Counted from the stretch's first letter, positions 1 to 5,979 are shown. The stretch is DNA of 6,799 bases from Acidobacteriota bacterium (GCA_031254095.1 JAIRVC010000218.1:1-6799); one strand, 5' to 3'. Numbers and translations are program-made. Notes: generated from the sequence alone by a model not told the origin.

Positions 1-300
1 CTGCTTGGATTCAGGGCGGAGCGCAACGACGTCGACCTCGAAGAAGGGAAATTTTTCACGCAGATTTTTGACGCGCGCGCCGATATCAATTTTTCTCCCA
101 ATGTCTCATGGGCAAACCGGGTTCAGTACGACAGTTCGTCGCGCGTATTGGGATTCCAGACACGCTTTCGTTGGATCATTCAGCCCGGCAGCGACCTCTT
201 TCTGATTTTGAATCGCGGTTGGGAAAAAAGTCCGGATCAGCGTTATGTTTCAGTCTTTGATCGGGGTACGGCTAAGCTCCAGTATACGTTCCGTTTTTAG
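1..300 (+). CDS. C-terminal fragment of a DUF5916-like outer-membrane beta-barrel protein (5' end outside the window)
   Basis: Reading frame 1 is open from the first base to the TAG at 298-300 and gives 99 residues of a C-terminus. The segment has alternating polar and aromatic residues, contains phrases such as NRVQYDSSSRVLGFQTRFRW and IIQPGSDLFLILNRGW, and ends KLQYTFRF. From memory, this pattern (an RW-I-x-PGSDLF-type strand pair and a final YTFRF) is typical of the C-terminus of DUF5916 proteins, which have an N-terminal carbohydrate-binding-like domain and a C-terminal barrel. A terminal Phe preceded by alternating aromatics is the usual outer-membrane barrel signal for the BAM machinery. 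The function of the family is not established, and the N-terminal domain cannot be checked here. The stop codon touches the left end of a foldback element, so no ordinary terminator is visible. Family assignment is moderate; that it is a barrel terminus is more secure. Confidence 0.6.
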   Translation: MLGFRAERNDVDLEEGKFFTQIFDARADINFSPNVSWANRVQYDSSSRVLGFQTRFRWIIQPGSDLFLILNRGWEKSPDQRYVSVFDRGTAKLQYTFRF

Positions 301-444
301 GAAACACTGATTAATTGCCTGAGCGGGCGAATTGCTTCGTTGTGCGGTGCTCGTAACCTCAACATATCTTTAGATATATGCCTCGGTTTCTGCGCTCCGT
401 ACGCCTCGCACTTCATCCCGCGCAGGCAATTAATCAGCGTTTCC
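300..444. repeat. 145-bp foldback (MITE-like) element with 22-bp terminal inverted repeats
   Basis: The left arm at 300-321 (starting GGAAACACTGATTAATTGCC) is the reverse complement of 423-444 with one mismatch. Pairing continues inward imperfectly, and the centre is itself a hairpin: ATATCT at 364-369, a TT loop, then AGATAT at 372-377. The whole unit is therefore a long imperfect palindrome with no coding capacity of its own. It begins on the last base of the upstream stop codon and ends 26 bp before the hydrogenase start, so it is nearly the whole spacer. No clean target-site duplication is visible. It could be a non-autonomous mobile repeat, a bidirectional terminator, or both. Confidence 0.8.
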
Positions 445-455
445 TTGTAATTAAC

Positions 456-460
456 AGGAG
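456..460 (+). promoter_or_regulatory. Ribosome binding site that fixes the hydrogenase start
   Basis: AGGAG lies 10 nt before the ATG at 471, just outside the right end of the foldback element. The Tat signal begins directly after this ATG, so 471 is preferred over the in-frame ATG at 378, which lies inside the repeat and would add 31 residues of repeat-derived sequence in front of the signal peptide. Confidence 0.75.
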
Positions 461-470
461 TATTGAGGTC

Positions 471-1937
471 ATGAAAAAGGAAAATCAATCAACACGGCGT
501 GAATTTCTAAAAGCGGCGGCTTTTGGAGCGGGACTGCTCATTGGCGGCGAACAAATCGCCTTTGCCCAGCGGCGCGGCGTAGACGCGGGACAGGGCAGGC
601 AAGGCCGGCAGGGACGCAGAGCGCTGTCCATCGCTTCGGATAATCCGTCGATTCAGCTTCAGCGAAGTCTCTGCCGGAGGGAGTGCGGGCGCTGCGTGGA
701 ATTATGCCGCGATACGACGACCGTGTACGGGCAATCCGTCCCGCCGGGCGAAGACGCCTGTGTTTATTGCGGCCAGTGTACGTTTTCCTGCCGGTATAAC
801 GCGATCACGGAAAAGTATCATTATCCGGCGACTGCAAGAGCGATTGCCGATCCGGACAAAATCGTGATCGCGTCAACCGCGCCGGCAATTCGCGTCGCGC
901 TCGGCGAAATGTACCGGCTTGCGCCCGGCACAAATGTCGAAGGGAAAATCGTCGGAGCGCTGAAAAAACTGGGCGTCGATCATGTTATCGACACGACATT
1001 TGCCGCCGACCTGACCATCATGGAGGAAGCGTCGGAATTGCTCCAGCGGCTCGAAAAAAACGATGCGAAAAATCCGCCGATGTTTACAAGCTGCTGTCCC
1101 GCCTGGGTGCGCTTCGCCAGGCTGTTTTATCCGGGTGTTTTGCCGAATCTTTCGACCGCAAAGAGTCCGGTAATGATGCAGGGAGCGCTGGTAAAAACCT
1201 GGTTCGCGCAGAAAACCGGAATCAATCCGGAAAAAATCGTTCATGTCGCGCTGACGCCCTGCACGGCAAAGAAAGCGGAAATCCTTCTGCCCGGAATGAA
1301 CGCCGCCGGAGTATCGCACGGAAAGCCGGGTATGCGCGATGTCGATATTGCTCTGACCTGCCGCGAACTTGCGCATCTGCTGAACGAGAGCAAGGTTGAC
1401 TTTGCGCGGTCGCAGGACGCGCCGTACAATTCGCTGATGGGCGCCGGAAGCGGCGCGGGCATGATTTTCGGCAATACGGGCGGCGTGGCGGAAGCGGCGC
1501 TTCGTACCGCTTACAAATTGTTGAACGGCAAAAATCCGCCCGCCGAATTTTTGGATCTTCAACCTGTTCGCGGCATGGACAGCGTTCGGCAGGCTAGTGT
1601 CGATCTCGGCAAGCGCAGGTTGAGCGTCGCGGTTGTTCACGGCATCGGCAAAGCGAGGCCGGTCATCGAATCAATCCGCGGCGGCGCGCGGAAATTCGAT
1701 TTTGTCGAAGTTATGGCCTGTCCCGGCGGTTGCATCGGCGGCGGCGGTCAGCCGCCAAATTCCGGCATGTCCGCGGCGAGAGTGAAACAACTTCGCCTTG
1801 ACGCCCTGTATAAGCGGGACGCGGGACAGGAGATTCGTTTGAGCTGCGATAATCCGCAAATCAAGGCGATTTACGGCGAATTTCTCGACAAGCCGCTCGG
1901 CGAGCGCTCAAAACGGCTGCTGCACATTGCGATATAA
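471..1937 (+). CDS. hydA: Tat-exported single-chain [FeFe]-hydrogenase (ferredoxin + H-cluster + small-subunit domains)
   Basis: The 488-residue protein should interconvert protons and H2 at an H-cluster; direction and electron partner are unknown. Residues 7-32 form a twin-arginine signal (STRREFLK, a hydrophobic stretch, then AFA before Q33), predicting folded export to the periplasm. A two-cluster ferredoxin domain follows: C68, C72, C75, C79 (first gap CX3C instead of CX2C) and C97, C100, C103, C107. The H-cluster motifs are all present: L1 TSCCPAW (C208, C209), L2 LTPCTAKKAE (C264) and L3 MACPGGC (C417, C421) followed by GGGQP. Residues aligning with the known proton path of the clostridial enzyme CpI (C208, E186, E189, S228) are kept. 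Residues 445-488, ending in EFLDKPLGERSKRLLHIAI, match the iron-hydrogenase small-subunit domain. The usual Met of the L2 MPC motif is Thr262. A Gly/Gln/Arg-rich linker (residues 40-50) joins signal and domain. No maturation genes are in the window. The class is near certain; the subgroup is not. The symbol is family-level. Confidence 0.93.
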   Translation: MKKENQSTRREFLKAAAFGAGLLIGGEQIAFAQRRGVDAGQGRQGRQGRRALSIASDNPSIQLQRSLCRRECGRCVELCRDTTTVYGQSVPPGEDACVYCGQCTFSCRYNAITEKYHYPATARAIADPDKIVIASTAPAIRVALGEMYRLAPGTNVEGKIVGALKKLGVDHVIDTTFAADLTIMEEASELLQRLEKNDAKNPPMFTSCCPAWVRFARLFYPGVLPNLSTAKSPVMMQGALVKTWFAQKTGINPEKIVHVALTPCTAKKAEILLPGMNAAGVSHGKPGMRDVDIALTCRELAHLLNESKVDFARSQDAPYNSLMGAGSGAGMIFGNTGGVAEAALRTAYKLLNGKNPPAEFLDLQPVRGMDSVRQASVDLGKRRLSVAVVHGIGKARPVIESIRGGARKFDFVEVMACPGGCIGGGGQPPNSGMSAARVKQLRLDALYKRDAGQEIRLSCDNPQIKAIYGEFLDKPLGERSKRLLHIAI

Positions 1938-1948
1938 CCATTTAATAA

Positions 1949-2022
1949 GGAACCTCTAAAAACCCAAAACTCCGCTTTTGCCTCGGCCGCAAGCCTTGAT
2001 TTTTGAGTTCTTGGAGGTTTCC
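1949..2022. repeat. 74-bp foldback element downstream of the hydrogenase
   Basis: The left arm at 1949-1973 (GGAACCTCTAAAAACCCAAA onward) pairs with the right arm at 1998-2022 (ending TTGGAGGTTTCC), with about 20 of 25 positions matching and one gap. The centre of symmetry falls on CGGCCG at 1984-1989. Like the element at 300-444 it has GGAA/TTCC ends and an internal palindrome, but the arm sequences differ. It starts 11 bp after the hydrogenase stop, so its RNA hairpin could end or stabilise that transcript, although there is no U-tract. Its right arm supplies a GGAGG at 2013-2017 that is well placed before the ATG at 2028. Confidence 0.7.
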
Positions 2023-2027
2023 GTAAA

Positions 2028-2081
2028 ATGGTAACGTTTCCGGCGATGAAATGTGACGATTGCGAGGGCTTGCGATATTAA
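2028..2081 (+). CDS. Possible 17-residue leader peptide ahead of the dehydrogenase
   Basis: ATG at 2028 to TAA at 2079-2081 encodes MVTFPAMKCDDCEGLRY, including a CxxC pair. GGAGG at 2013-2017 lies 10 nt upstream, a better ribosome site than the one for the dehydrogenase itself. The TAA is followed with no gap by the dehydrogenase ATG in the same frame, an arrangement that favours re-initiation. I do not recognise the peptide. It could be a translated coupling leader, the remnant of an N-terminal extension closed by a stop, or chance, since part of its signal comes from the repeat element. Confidence 0.3.
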   Translation: MVTFPAMKCDDCEGLRY

Positions 2082-3065
2082 ATGAAAACCGAAACCATGC
2101 GGGCGTTTTTGGTGACCGGCACTCGCCAGGCCGATGTCGCCAATGTTCCCGTTCCCTCAGCCGCTTCCGACGAAGTATTACTCAGGGTGCTTGCTTGCGG
2201 CCTTTGTAAAACCGACGCCAAAATTTTTATGTCCGGCCACAGGGATCTGCTTCTTCCACGAATTCCGGGTCATGAACTTGTTGGAATGGATTTGCAATCC
2301 GGGCGGCGCTATGCGGTTTTTCCGGGAAAAACCTGCGGCGTGTGTTCATATTGCAACGCCGGCGCGCAAAATTTATGTCCTTCTGTCGAGATTTTTGGAT
2401 TTTCCCGTGAAGGCGGATTGGCGGAAAAAATCGCGGTTCCCAAATCTTCTTTAATTCCGCTTGCGCCGGATATTTCTCCGGAGCTTGCCACGCTGGCGGA
2501 ACCATTGGGGTGTTGCGTAAACGCATTTTCGCAAATGGCGCTTCCTCCCCGAACCGATATTTTGATTTTCGGCGCGGGCGTCATGGGGCTTTTACTTGCC
2601 TTTGCGGCGCATAAAATGAATTTATGTCCTGTTCTTTGCGATATTGATCCGGACCGGATTAAAACTTCCCGGGCGTTTCTTCAGCCGTTTTCAATTCCTT
2701 CTTTTTTGCGTAAGGATATTTCTTATCCCGTATCCGCCGCCATCACGGCCACCTCCGCGCCTGACGCTGCCGAAGACGCGCTGTCATTGCTGAAACCGGG
2801 CGGCGCGTATTTTCATTTCAGCGGAATAGGGCATCGGGGAAACCTGTCCGGAAAATCATTTGACCAGATTCACTACAAACAATTAAAAGTTTGCGGCGCT
2901 TACGGATGCGCAAAAATTCATATGGAAACGGCGTTAAAGTGGATTGCGTCTTCTCCAGACGAACTGTCGCGGCTTTTAAAAACAAGATTTTCTCTTTCGC
3001 GTATACCTGAAATTCTACCCATTCTCTGGCAGGGCAGCGGTTATCGCCACATAGTCCAACCTTAG
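2082..3065 (+). CDS. Zinc-type medium-chain alcohol dehydrogenase family protein
   Basis: The 327-residue protein has the MDR architecture: an N-terminal GroES-like zinc domain and a C-terminal Rossmann domain. The catalytic zinc site is represented by C42 (GLCKTD) and H64-E65 (PGHE), with E140 (LAEPLGC) a likely further ligand. The four structural-zinc cysteines are C85, C88, C91 and C99. The nucleotide fold shows GAGVMG at 164-169 and an acidic D187 after the second strand, which usually means NAD(H) rather than NADP(H). The expected reaction is oxidation of a secondary alcohol or polyol, or the reverse; the substrate cannot be read. The chain is slightly short for the family (about 340-350). 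The ATG at 2082 directly abuts an upstream TAA; its own GAGGG at 2064-2068 is a loose 13 nt away, and an alternative start is Met6 (2097), where many MDR proteins begin. Its stop overlaps the ribosome site of the TrpD-like gene 15 bp downstream, so the two are probably one operon. Confidence 0.88.
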   Translation: MKTETMRAFLVTGTRQADVANVPVPSAASDEVLLRVLACGLCKTDAKIFMSGHRDLLLPRIPGHELVGMDLQSGRRYAVFPGKTCGVCSYCNAGAQNLCPSVEIFGFSREGGLAEKIAVPKSSLIPLAPDISPELATLAEPLGCCVNAFSQMALPPRTDILIFGAGVMGLLLAFAAHKMNLCPVLCDIDPDRIKTSRAFLQPFSIPSFLRKDISYPVSAAITATSAPDAAEDALSLLKPGGAYFHFSGIGHRGNLSGKSFDQIHYKQLKVCGAYGCAKIHMETALKWIASSPDELSRLLKTRFSLSRIPEILPILWQGSGYRHIVQP

Positions 3066-3068
3066 GAG
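3064..3068 (+). promoter_or_regulatory. Ribosome binding site of the TrpD-like gene, overlapping the dehydrogenase stop
   Basis: AGGAG begins inside the TAG stop (3063-3065) of the dehydrogenase and lies 12 nt before the ATG at 3081. The overlap supports co-transcription and possible translational coupling of the two genes. Confidence 0.6.
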
Positions 3069-3080
3069 TTTTAATTTTCC

Positions 3081-4139
3081 ATGGAAACAAAATTACGAGA
3101 ATTCGGCCGGTTAATCTGTCGAATCGCCGCGGGTGCGTTTATGAATCGCGAAGAAGCGCGCGAAGCCTATCGGCAGGTTATCCAAAACGAACAGCCCGAA
3201 CTTCAGCAAGGCGCTTTTTTAATGGCGCATATTACTCGCGGCCCGTCCACGGAAGAGCTTGCGGGCGCCTGGGACGCGCTTGATCGATACGATACCAGTA
3301 AACTCGTATACACCGGATCGGGTATTGTCTGCGACATCGTCGGAACCGGTTCCGATTCGTTAAAAACCGTCAACTGTTCTTCTCCGGCCTCTTTAATTGC
3401 GGCCGCGGCAGGGCTCACAGTCGCGAAAAAAGGGGCGCGGCTGGTTACCGGCGTCTCCGGCGCGTCGGATATTTTTGAAATTTTAGGAATAGATCTTCAG
3501 GCGTCATTAGCCGACGCGCAAAAAGCGCTTCATGAATGCGGCATTTGCTACCTTCCGGGCGAAGCTTTTCTGCAACAGGGATGGGCGCGTTTGATCCGAA
3601 CCATGCGTTTTACCAGCGCGTTTAATATTGTCGGCCCGCTCACGCGTCCGTGCGGCGATACTTCTCATATTGTTATCGGCGCGTATTCTCCTGAAATTTG
3701 CGATCAGTTGATTGATATTTTAAAAGAGATCGATATGAAAGGCGCAATCGCTCCTTTTGGCCGCGTTACGGGGCGTCCTGAAACCGAAGGAATGGATGAA
3801 TTTTCCCTATGCGGCCCTACGCGGGTTACAGAATTAAAAAATGGAAAAATTTCCACGTATGAAGTTACGCCGCGAGATTTTGGCTGCGAACCTTGCGCGT
3901 TTGAAGAAATTCAAACGTTTCCCACGGCGGCAAAAAACGCGCACGCTATTATGGAAGTGCTTTCAGGAAACAATAAAGGCGCGCTGGCGTCTTTTTTCTG
4001 TATAAACGCGGCCGCCGCTTTATATCTCGCGCAAAAAGCGGCTGATTATAAAGAAGGCATGGAAATGGCGCAGGAAGCCCTTTTTAGCGGAAAAGCGCTT
4101 CAAAAACTGAATTTATTGCGAAAATATCAAGGATTATAG
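3081..4139 (+). CDS. Divergent anthranilate phosphoribosyltransferase (TrpD)-like protein
   Basis: The 352-residue chain aligns along its length with the TrpD/nucleoside-phosphorylase class of phosphoribosyltransferases: a helical N-terminal domain (about 1-75) and an alpha/beta domain. The PRPP loop is GTGSD at 88-92 (consensus GTGGD), followed by KTVNCSS (consensus TxNxST). The acidic metal pair is D239-E240 in EGMDEFSLCGPT. FNIVGPL at 181-187 matches the conserved FNxLGPL. Several substrate-side positions differ from true TrpD: consensus KHGNR is KKGAR (116-120), the following SS is T123-G124, the usual HPAM segment reads AFLQQGW (162-168), and VRxxLGxRT is LIRTMRFTS (171-179). PRPP and metal binding therefore look intact while anthranilate binding is doubtful. 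No other trp gene is present; the partner is the dehydrogenase 15 bp upstream. It may transfer phosphoribose to or from another aromatic or heterocyclic acceptor. Family is secure, specificity unknown. Confidence 0.85.
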   Translation: METKLREFGRLICRIAAGAFMNREEAREAYRQVIQNEQPELQQGAFLMAHITRGPSTEELAGAWDALDRYDTSKLVYTGSGIVCDIVGTGSDSLKTVNCSSPASLIAAAAGLTVAKKGARLVTGVSGASDIFEILGIDLQASLADAQKALHECGICYLPGEAFLQQGWARLIRTMRFTSAFNIVGPLTRPCGDTSHIVIGAYSPEICDQLIDILKEIDMKGAIAPFGRVTGRPETEGMDEFSLCGPTRVTELKNGKISTYEVTPRDFGCEPCAFEEIQTFPTAAKNAHAIMEVLSGNNKGALASFFCINAAAALYLAQKAADYKEGMEMAQEALFSGKALQKLNLLRKYQGL

Positions 4140-4144
4140 CCGCC

Positions 4145-4200
4145 TCACGGCGGCCAGCGGTCAGTGGTTAGTGATCAGTGGTCAGAAAAATCCGCCGTGA
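4145..4200. repeat. 56-bp repeat: degenerate heptamers between 9-bp inverted repeats
   Basis: TCACGGCGG at 4145-4153 is the exact reverse complement of CCGCCGTGA at 4192-4200. Between them lie about four and a half degenerate 7-bp units: CCAGCGG, TCAGTGG, TTAGTGA, TCAGTGG and TCAG (4154-4185). The left arm can also pair with GCCGCC at 4139-4144 to form a tight stem (4139-4154, TCAC loop), so two exclusive hairpins are possible right after the TrpD-like stop. Neither is followed by a clear T-run. It may act as a 3'-end structure for the operon. TCAGTGG-type heptamer arrays occur as dispersed repeats in various bacteria, from general knowledge. Confidence 0.65.
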
Positions 4201-4257
4201 ACCATCTTTGGGGTAACTTTTTAAATGAAGTTATTGGTAAGAAAATGGCCGTATTAA

Positions 4258-4269
4258 GGAAGCGCTGAT
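4258..4269 (+). repeat. Possible solo end of the 145-bp foldback family
   Basis: GGAAGCGCTGAT matches 11 of 12 bases of the outer end of the right arm at 433-444 read on the minus strand (GGAAACGCTGAT). No matching second arm is visible before the gene at 4308. A truncated copy or chance are both possible. Confidence 0.3.
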
Positions 4270-4307
4270 CGCTTGTCGGACTGAAGAAGAAACAGGTGAA
4301 ATAGTTT

Positions 4308-4814
4308 ATGAAGTTGCTGCACTCCCATATCGACTTTCCGTACATAGGTCTGAGAATGCTGAAAACCGCGTTAAGTGTAATGGCCTGCCTGCTGCTGGCG
4401 CGGCTGCTCTCATATCATCCGCCTGTTTTCGCCTGCGTCGCGGCGGTTATTGTGACAAAAGAGAATATTGAAAGCTCATTCAAGCAGGGCGTAGATCGTG
4501 TGCTGGGGGCGCTTGTCGGCGGCGTAGTCGCTTTAATTTTTCTATTTCTGTCGCCCGCACGGGATTTTTATATTGTCATTCCGCTTGTCGGAGCGGGCGT
4601 CCTGTTCACGCTGTATATCTGCCTGCTGCTCAAAATTCCCGACGCCGCCGCGCTGGCCTGCGTGGCGTTCCTCATAATCGTGCTTCTGCATCCGGAGGAC
4701 AAATATATTTTCGCCCTCACCCGTGTTGGCGAGACTATCGCCGGCATCTGCGTCTCCCTGCTGATCAACCGGATTATTCCGGGAAAAAAGCCGGAGGCGC
4801 AAATGCCGGGTTGA
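4308..4814 (+). CDS. Small FUSC / aromatic-acid-exporter-type inner-membrane protein
   Basis: The 168-residue protein is mostly hydrophobic, with about five or six membrane segments (roughly residues 17-35, 38-50, 66-83, 88-106, 111-127 and 138-155). The opening GLRMLKTALSVMACLLLARL, then PVFACVAAVIVTKENIESS, then the amphipathic QGVDRVLGALVGGVVAL resemble the membrane half of the aromatic acid exporter family (ArAE_1, formerly DUF939, FUSC superfamily). Family members are thought to export aromatic carboxylates or similar anions, but many are uncharacterised. Here the chain ends shortly after the last membrane segment with a charged tail (GKKPEAQMPG), so the cytoplasmic C-terminal domain of longer members is absent; short stand-alone forms are common. 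AGGTG at 4294-4298 lies 9 nt before the ATG. It is convergent with the aldo/keto reductase, with only 16 bp between the stops. Confidence 0.78.
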   Translation: MKLLHSHIDFPYIGLRMLKTALSVMACLLLARLLSYHPPVFACVAAVIVTKENIESSFKQGVDRVLGALVGGVVALIFLFLSPARDFYIVIPLVGAGVLFTLYICLLLKIPDAAALACVAFLIIVLLHPEDKYIFALTRVGETIAGICVSLLINRIIPGKKPEAQMPG

Positions 4815-4818
4815 TCAA

Positions 4819-4848
4819 AAGCGCCGATTTTTATGGAAGCGCCGATTT
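4819..4848. repeat. 12-bp direct repeat straddling the aldo/keto reductase stop
   Basis: AAGCGCCGATTT occurs at 4819-4830 and again at 4837-4848, 18 bp apart. The second copy codes for the last residues of the aldo/keto reductase (KSAL on the minus strand) and the first lies just past its stop at 4831-4833. A small local duplication could have created this; no terminator hairpin is evident in the convergent gap. Confidence 0.6.
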
Positions 4849-5979
4849 GGCAAATTCATCTATTTCCCGCATGTGTTCCGGTATGGCGAGATGCTGCGGA
4901 CATTTTTCCACACAGAGCCCGCATTGTATGCAACTGGACGCCTTTTCCCGCTCGCCGAGCGTGCTGTAGCCATTGTCGAAAGGAATACGGTAATTCACAA
5001 GACGGTAGTGGTTGTATATCGAAAAAATTCTTGGTATGTCGACGCCTTCGGGGCAGGGCGCGCAATAGCGGCAGCCGGTACAGGCAATCGCGCCGGACCG
5101 GTTGTAAATAGCGGCGGCTTTATATAGAAGCTCTTTTTCCCGGTCGTCAACCGGCCGGAAGCTGTTCATCGTCGCGATATTGTCGGTCAACTGCTCCATT
5201 GTATTCATGCCGCTGAGAACGGTTGCCACGTTCGAAAGGGAAGCCGCGTAACGTATGCCCCAACTCGCAAGGCTTGCGCCGGGTTGAGCTTGTTTAAGTA
5301 TTTCGGCGGATTCTTTATTCAGCGCCGCCAGCGCGCCGCCGCGCAAAGGCTCCATAATAATTACGGGTATGTTGCGTTCCGTCAGTATTTCATACTGGCT
5401 TTTCGCGTCGGTGGCGGTCCAGTCGATATAGTTCAGTTGAATCTGCGCAAAGTCCCATTCATATTTGTCAACGAGCTTTTTAAACAGCGCGATCGTTCCG
5501 TGAAACGAAAAACCCAACCGGCGAATTTTGCCCTCGGCCTTTTTCCGTTTCAGCATGTCGTACATGCCGATCATTTCAAATTTTCTAAAATATTCATCAT
5601 TCCCCGCCGCCCTTTTTGATTCCTGCGCCAGGTTGTGGACGAGATAGAAATCAAAATAATCCGTTCTACAGCGCTTGAGACTTTCGGCAAAAATGCGTTC
5701 GAAATCGTCAACGGTTTTAACCATCCATGGAGGGCATTTTGTCGCGAGAAAATAACTGTCACGCGGATATTTTGAAAGCGCGTGTCCGGCAAAGTCTTCG
5801 CTGCCGCCGTAAGTGTACGCGGTGTCGTAATAGTTGACGCCGTTTGTCATTGCGTGGTCTACGAGTTTTGACGCCGCTTCATAGTCGATATCCTGCGATT
5901 TTTCCGCCGTTTTTGGCAGGCGCATAAGGCCGAATCCAAGCAGTGAAACATCTCTGTCGTAAATTTTTCTGATTTCCAT
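4831..5979 (-). CDS. Aldo/keto reductase with C-terminal two-cluster ferredoxin domain
   Basis: This 382-residue protein joins an AKR TIM barrel (about 1-290) to a C-terminal 4Fe-4S domain. The catalytic tetrad is visible: D52 and Y57 (DTAYTYGGSE), K81 (FLATKCP) and H115 (FYLVHN). Cluster motifs follow at C300, C303, C306, C309 (CTGCRYCAPCPEGV) and C350, C353, C356, C360 (CIQCGLCVEKCP). The layout matches the predicted oxidoreductases of the COG1453 type found in anaerobes, where electrons may pass between a carbonyl/alcohol couple and ferredoxin; the substrate is unknown. The start at 5979 is chosen because AGGAAAGGA-like sequence (complement of 5991-6000) lies 11 nt upstream and the AKR fold begins at once (MEIRKIYDRDVSLLGFGLMR); the frame stays open to 6060, but the extra 27 residues are basic and proline-rich and look untranslated. 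It is divergent from purC and convergent with the exporter gene, so it is probably monocistronic here. Confidence 0.92.
   Translation of the reverse strand: MEIRKIYDRDVSLLGFGLMRLPKTAEKSQDIDYEAASKLVDHAMTNGVNYYDTAYTYGGSEDFAGHALSKYPRDSYFLATKCPPWMVKTVDDFERIFAESLKRCRTDYFDFYLVHNLAQESKRAAGNDEYFRKFEMIGMYDMLKRKKAEGKIRRLGFSFHGTIALFKKLVDKYEWDFAQIQLNYIDWTATDAKSQYEILTERNIPVIIMEPLRGGALAALNKESAEILKQAQPGASLASWGIRYAASLSNVATVLSGMNTMEQLTDNIATMNSFRPVDDREKELLYKAAAIYNRSGAIACTGCRYCAPCPEGVDIPRIFSIYNHYRLVNYRIPFDNGYSTLGEREKASSCIQCGLCVEKCPQHLAIPEHMREIDEFAKSALP

Noticed and set aside
5..205. 66-codon plus-strand frame at the window start
   Set aside because: It is out of frame with the DUF5916-like C-terminus, whose barrel pattern and terminal Phe give a far better reading.
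378..470. Upstream in-frame ATG extending the hydrogenase by 31 residues
   Set aside because: The extension is the translated foldback repeat, it would bury the Tat signal, and the ATG at 471 has a good AGGAG at the right distance.
873..1640. 255-codon minus-strand open frame inside the hydrogenase
   Set aside because: It lies antisense to a strongly conserved coding region, shows no family-like motifs, and is expected from GC-rich codon bias.
3081..4139. Calling the transferase a bona fide trpD of tryptophan synthesis
   Set aside because: The substrate-side motifs KHGNR, HPAM and VRxxLGxRT are not kept and no trp neighbours are present, so the symbol is withheld.
4145..4200. CRISPR-like array or tRNA in the repeat-bearing spacer
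   Set aside because: The units are only 7 bp, degenerate and without spacers, and there is no cloverleaf or CCA-type end.
4225..4257. Ten-codon frame MKLLVRKWPY before the exporter gene
   Set aside because: It has no convincing ribosome site and is short enough to be chance.
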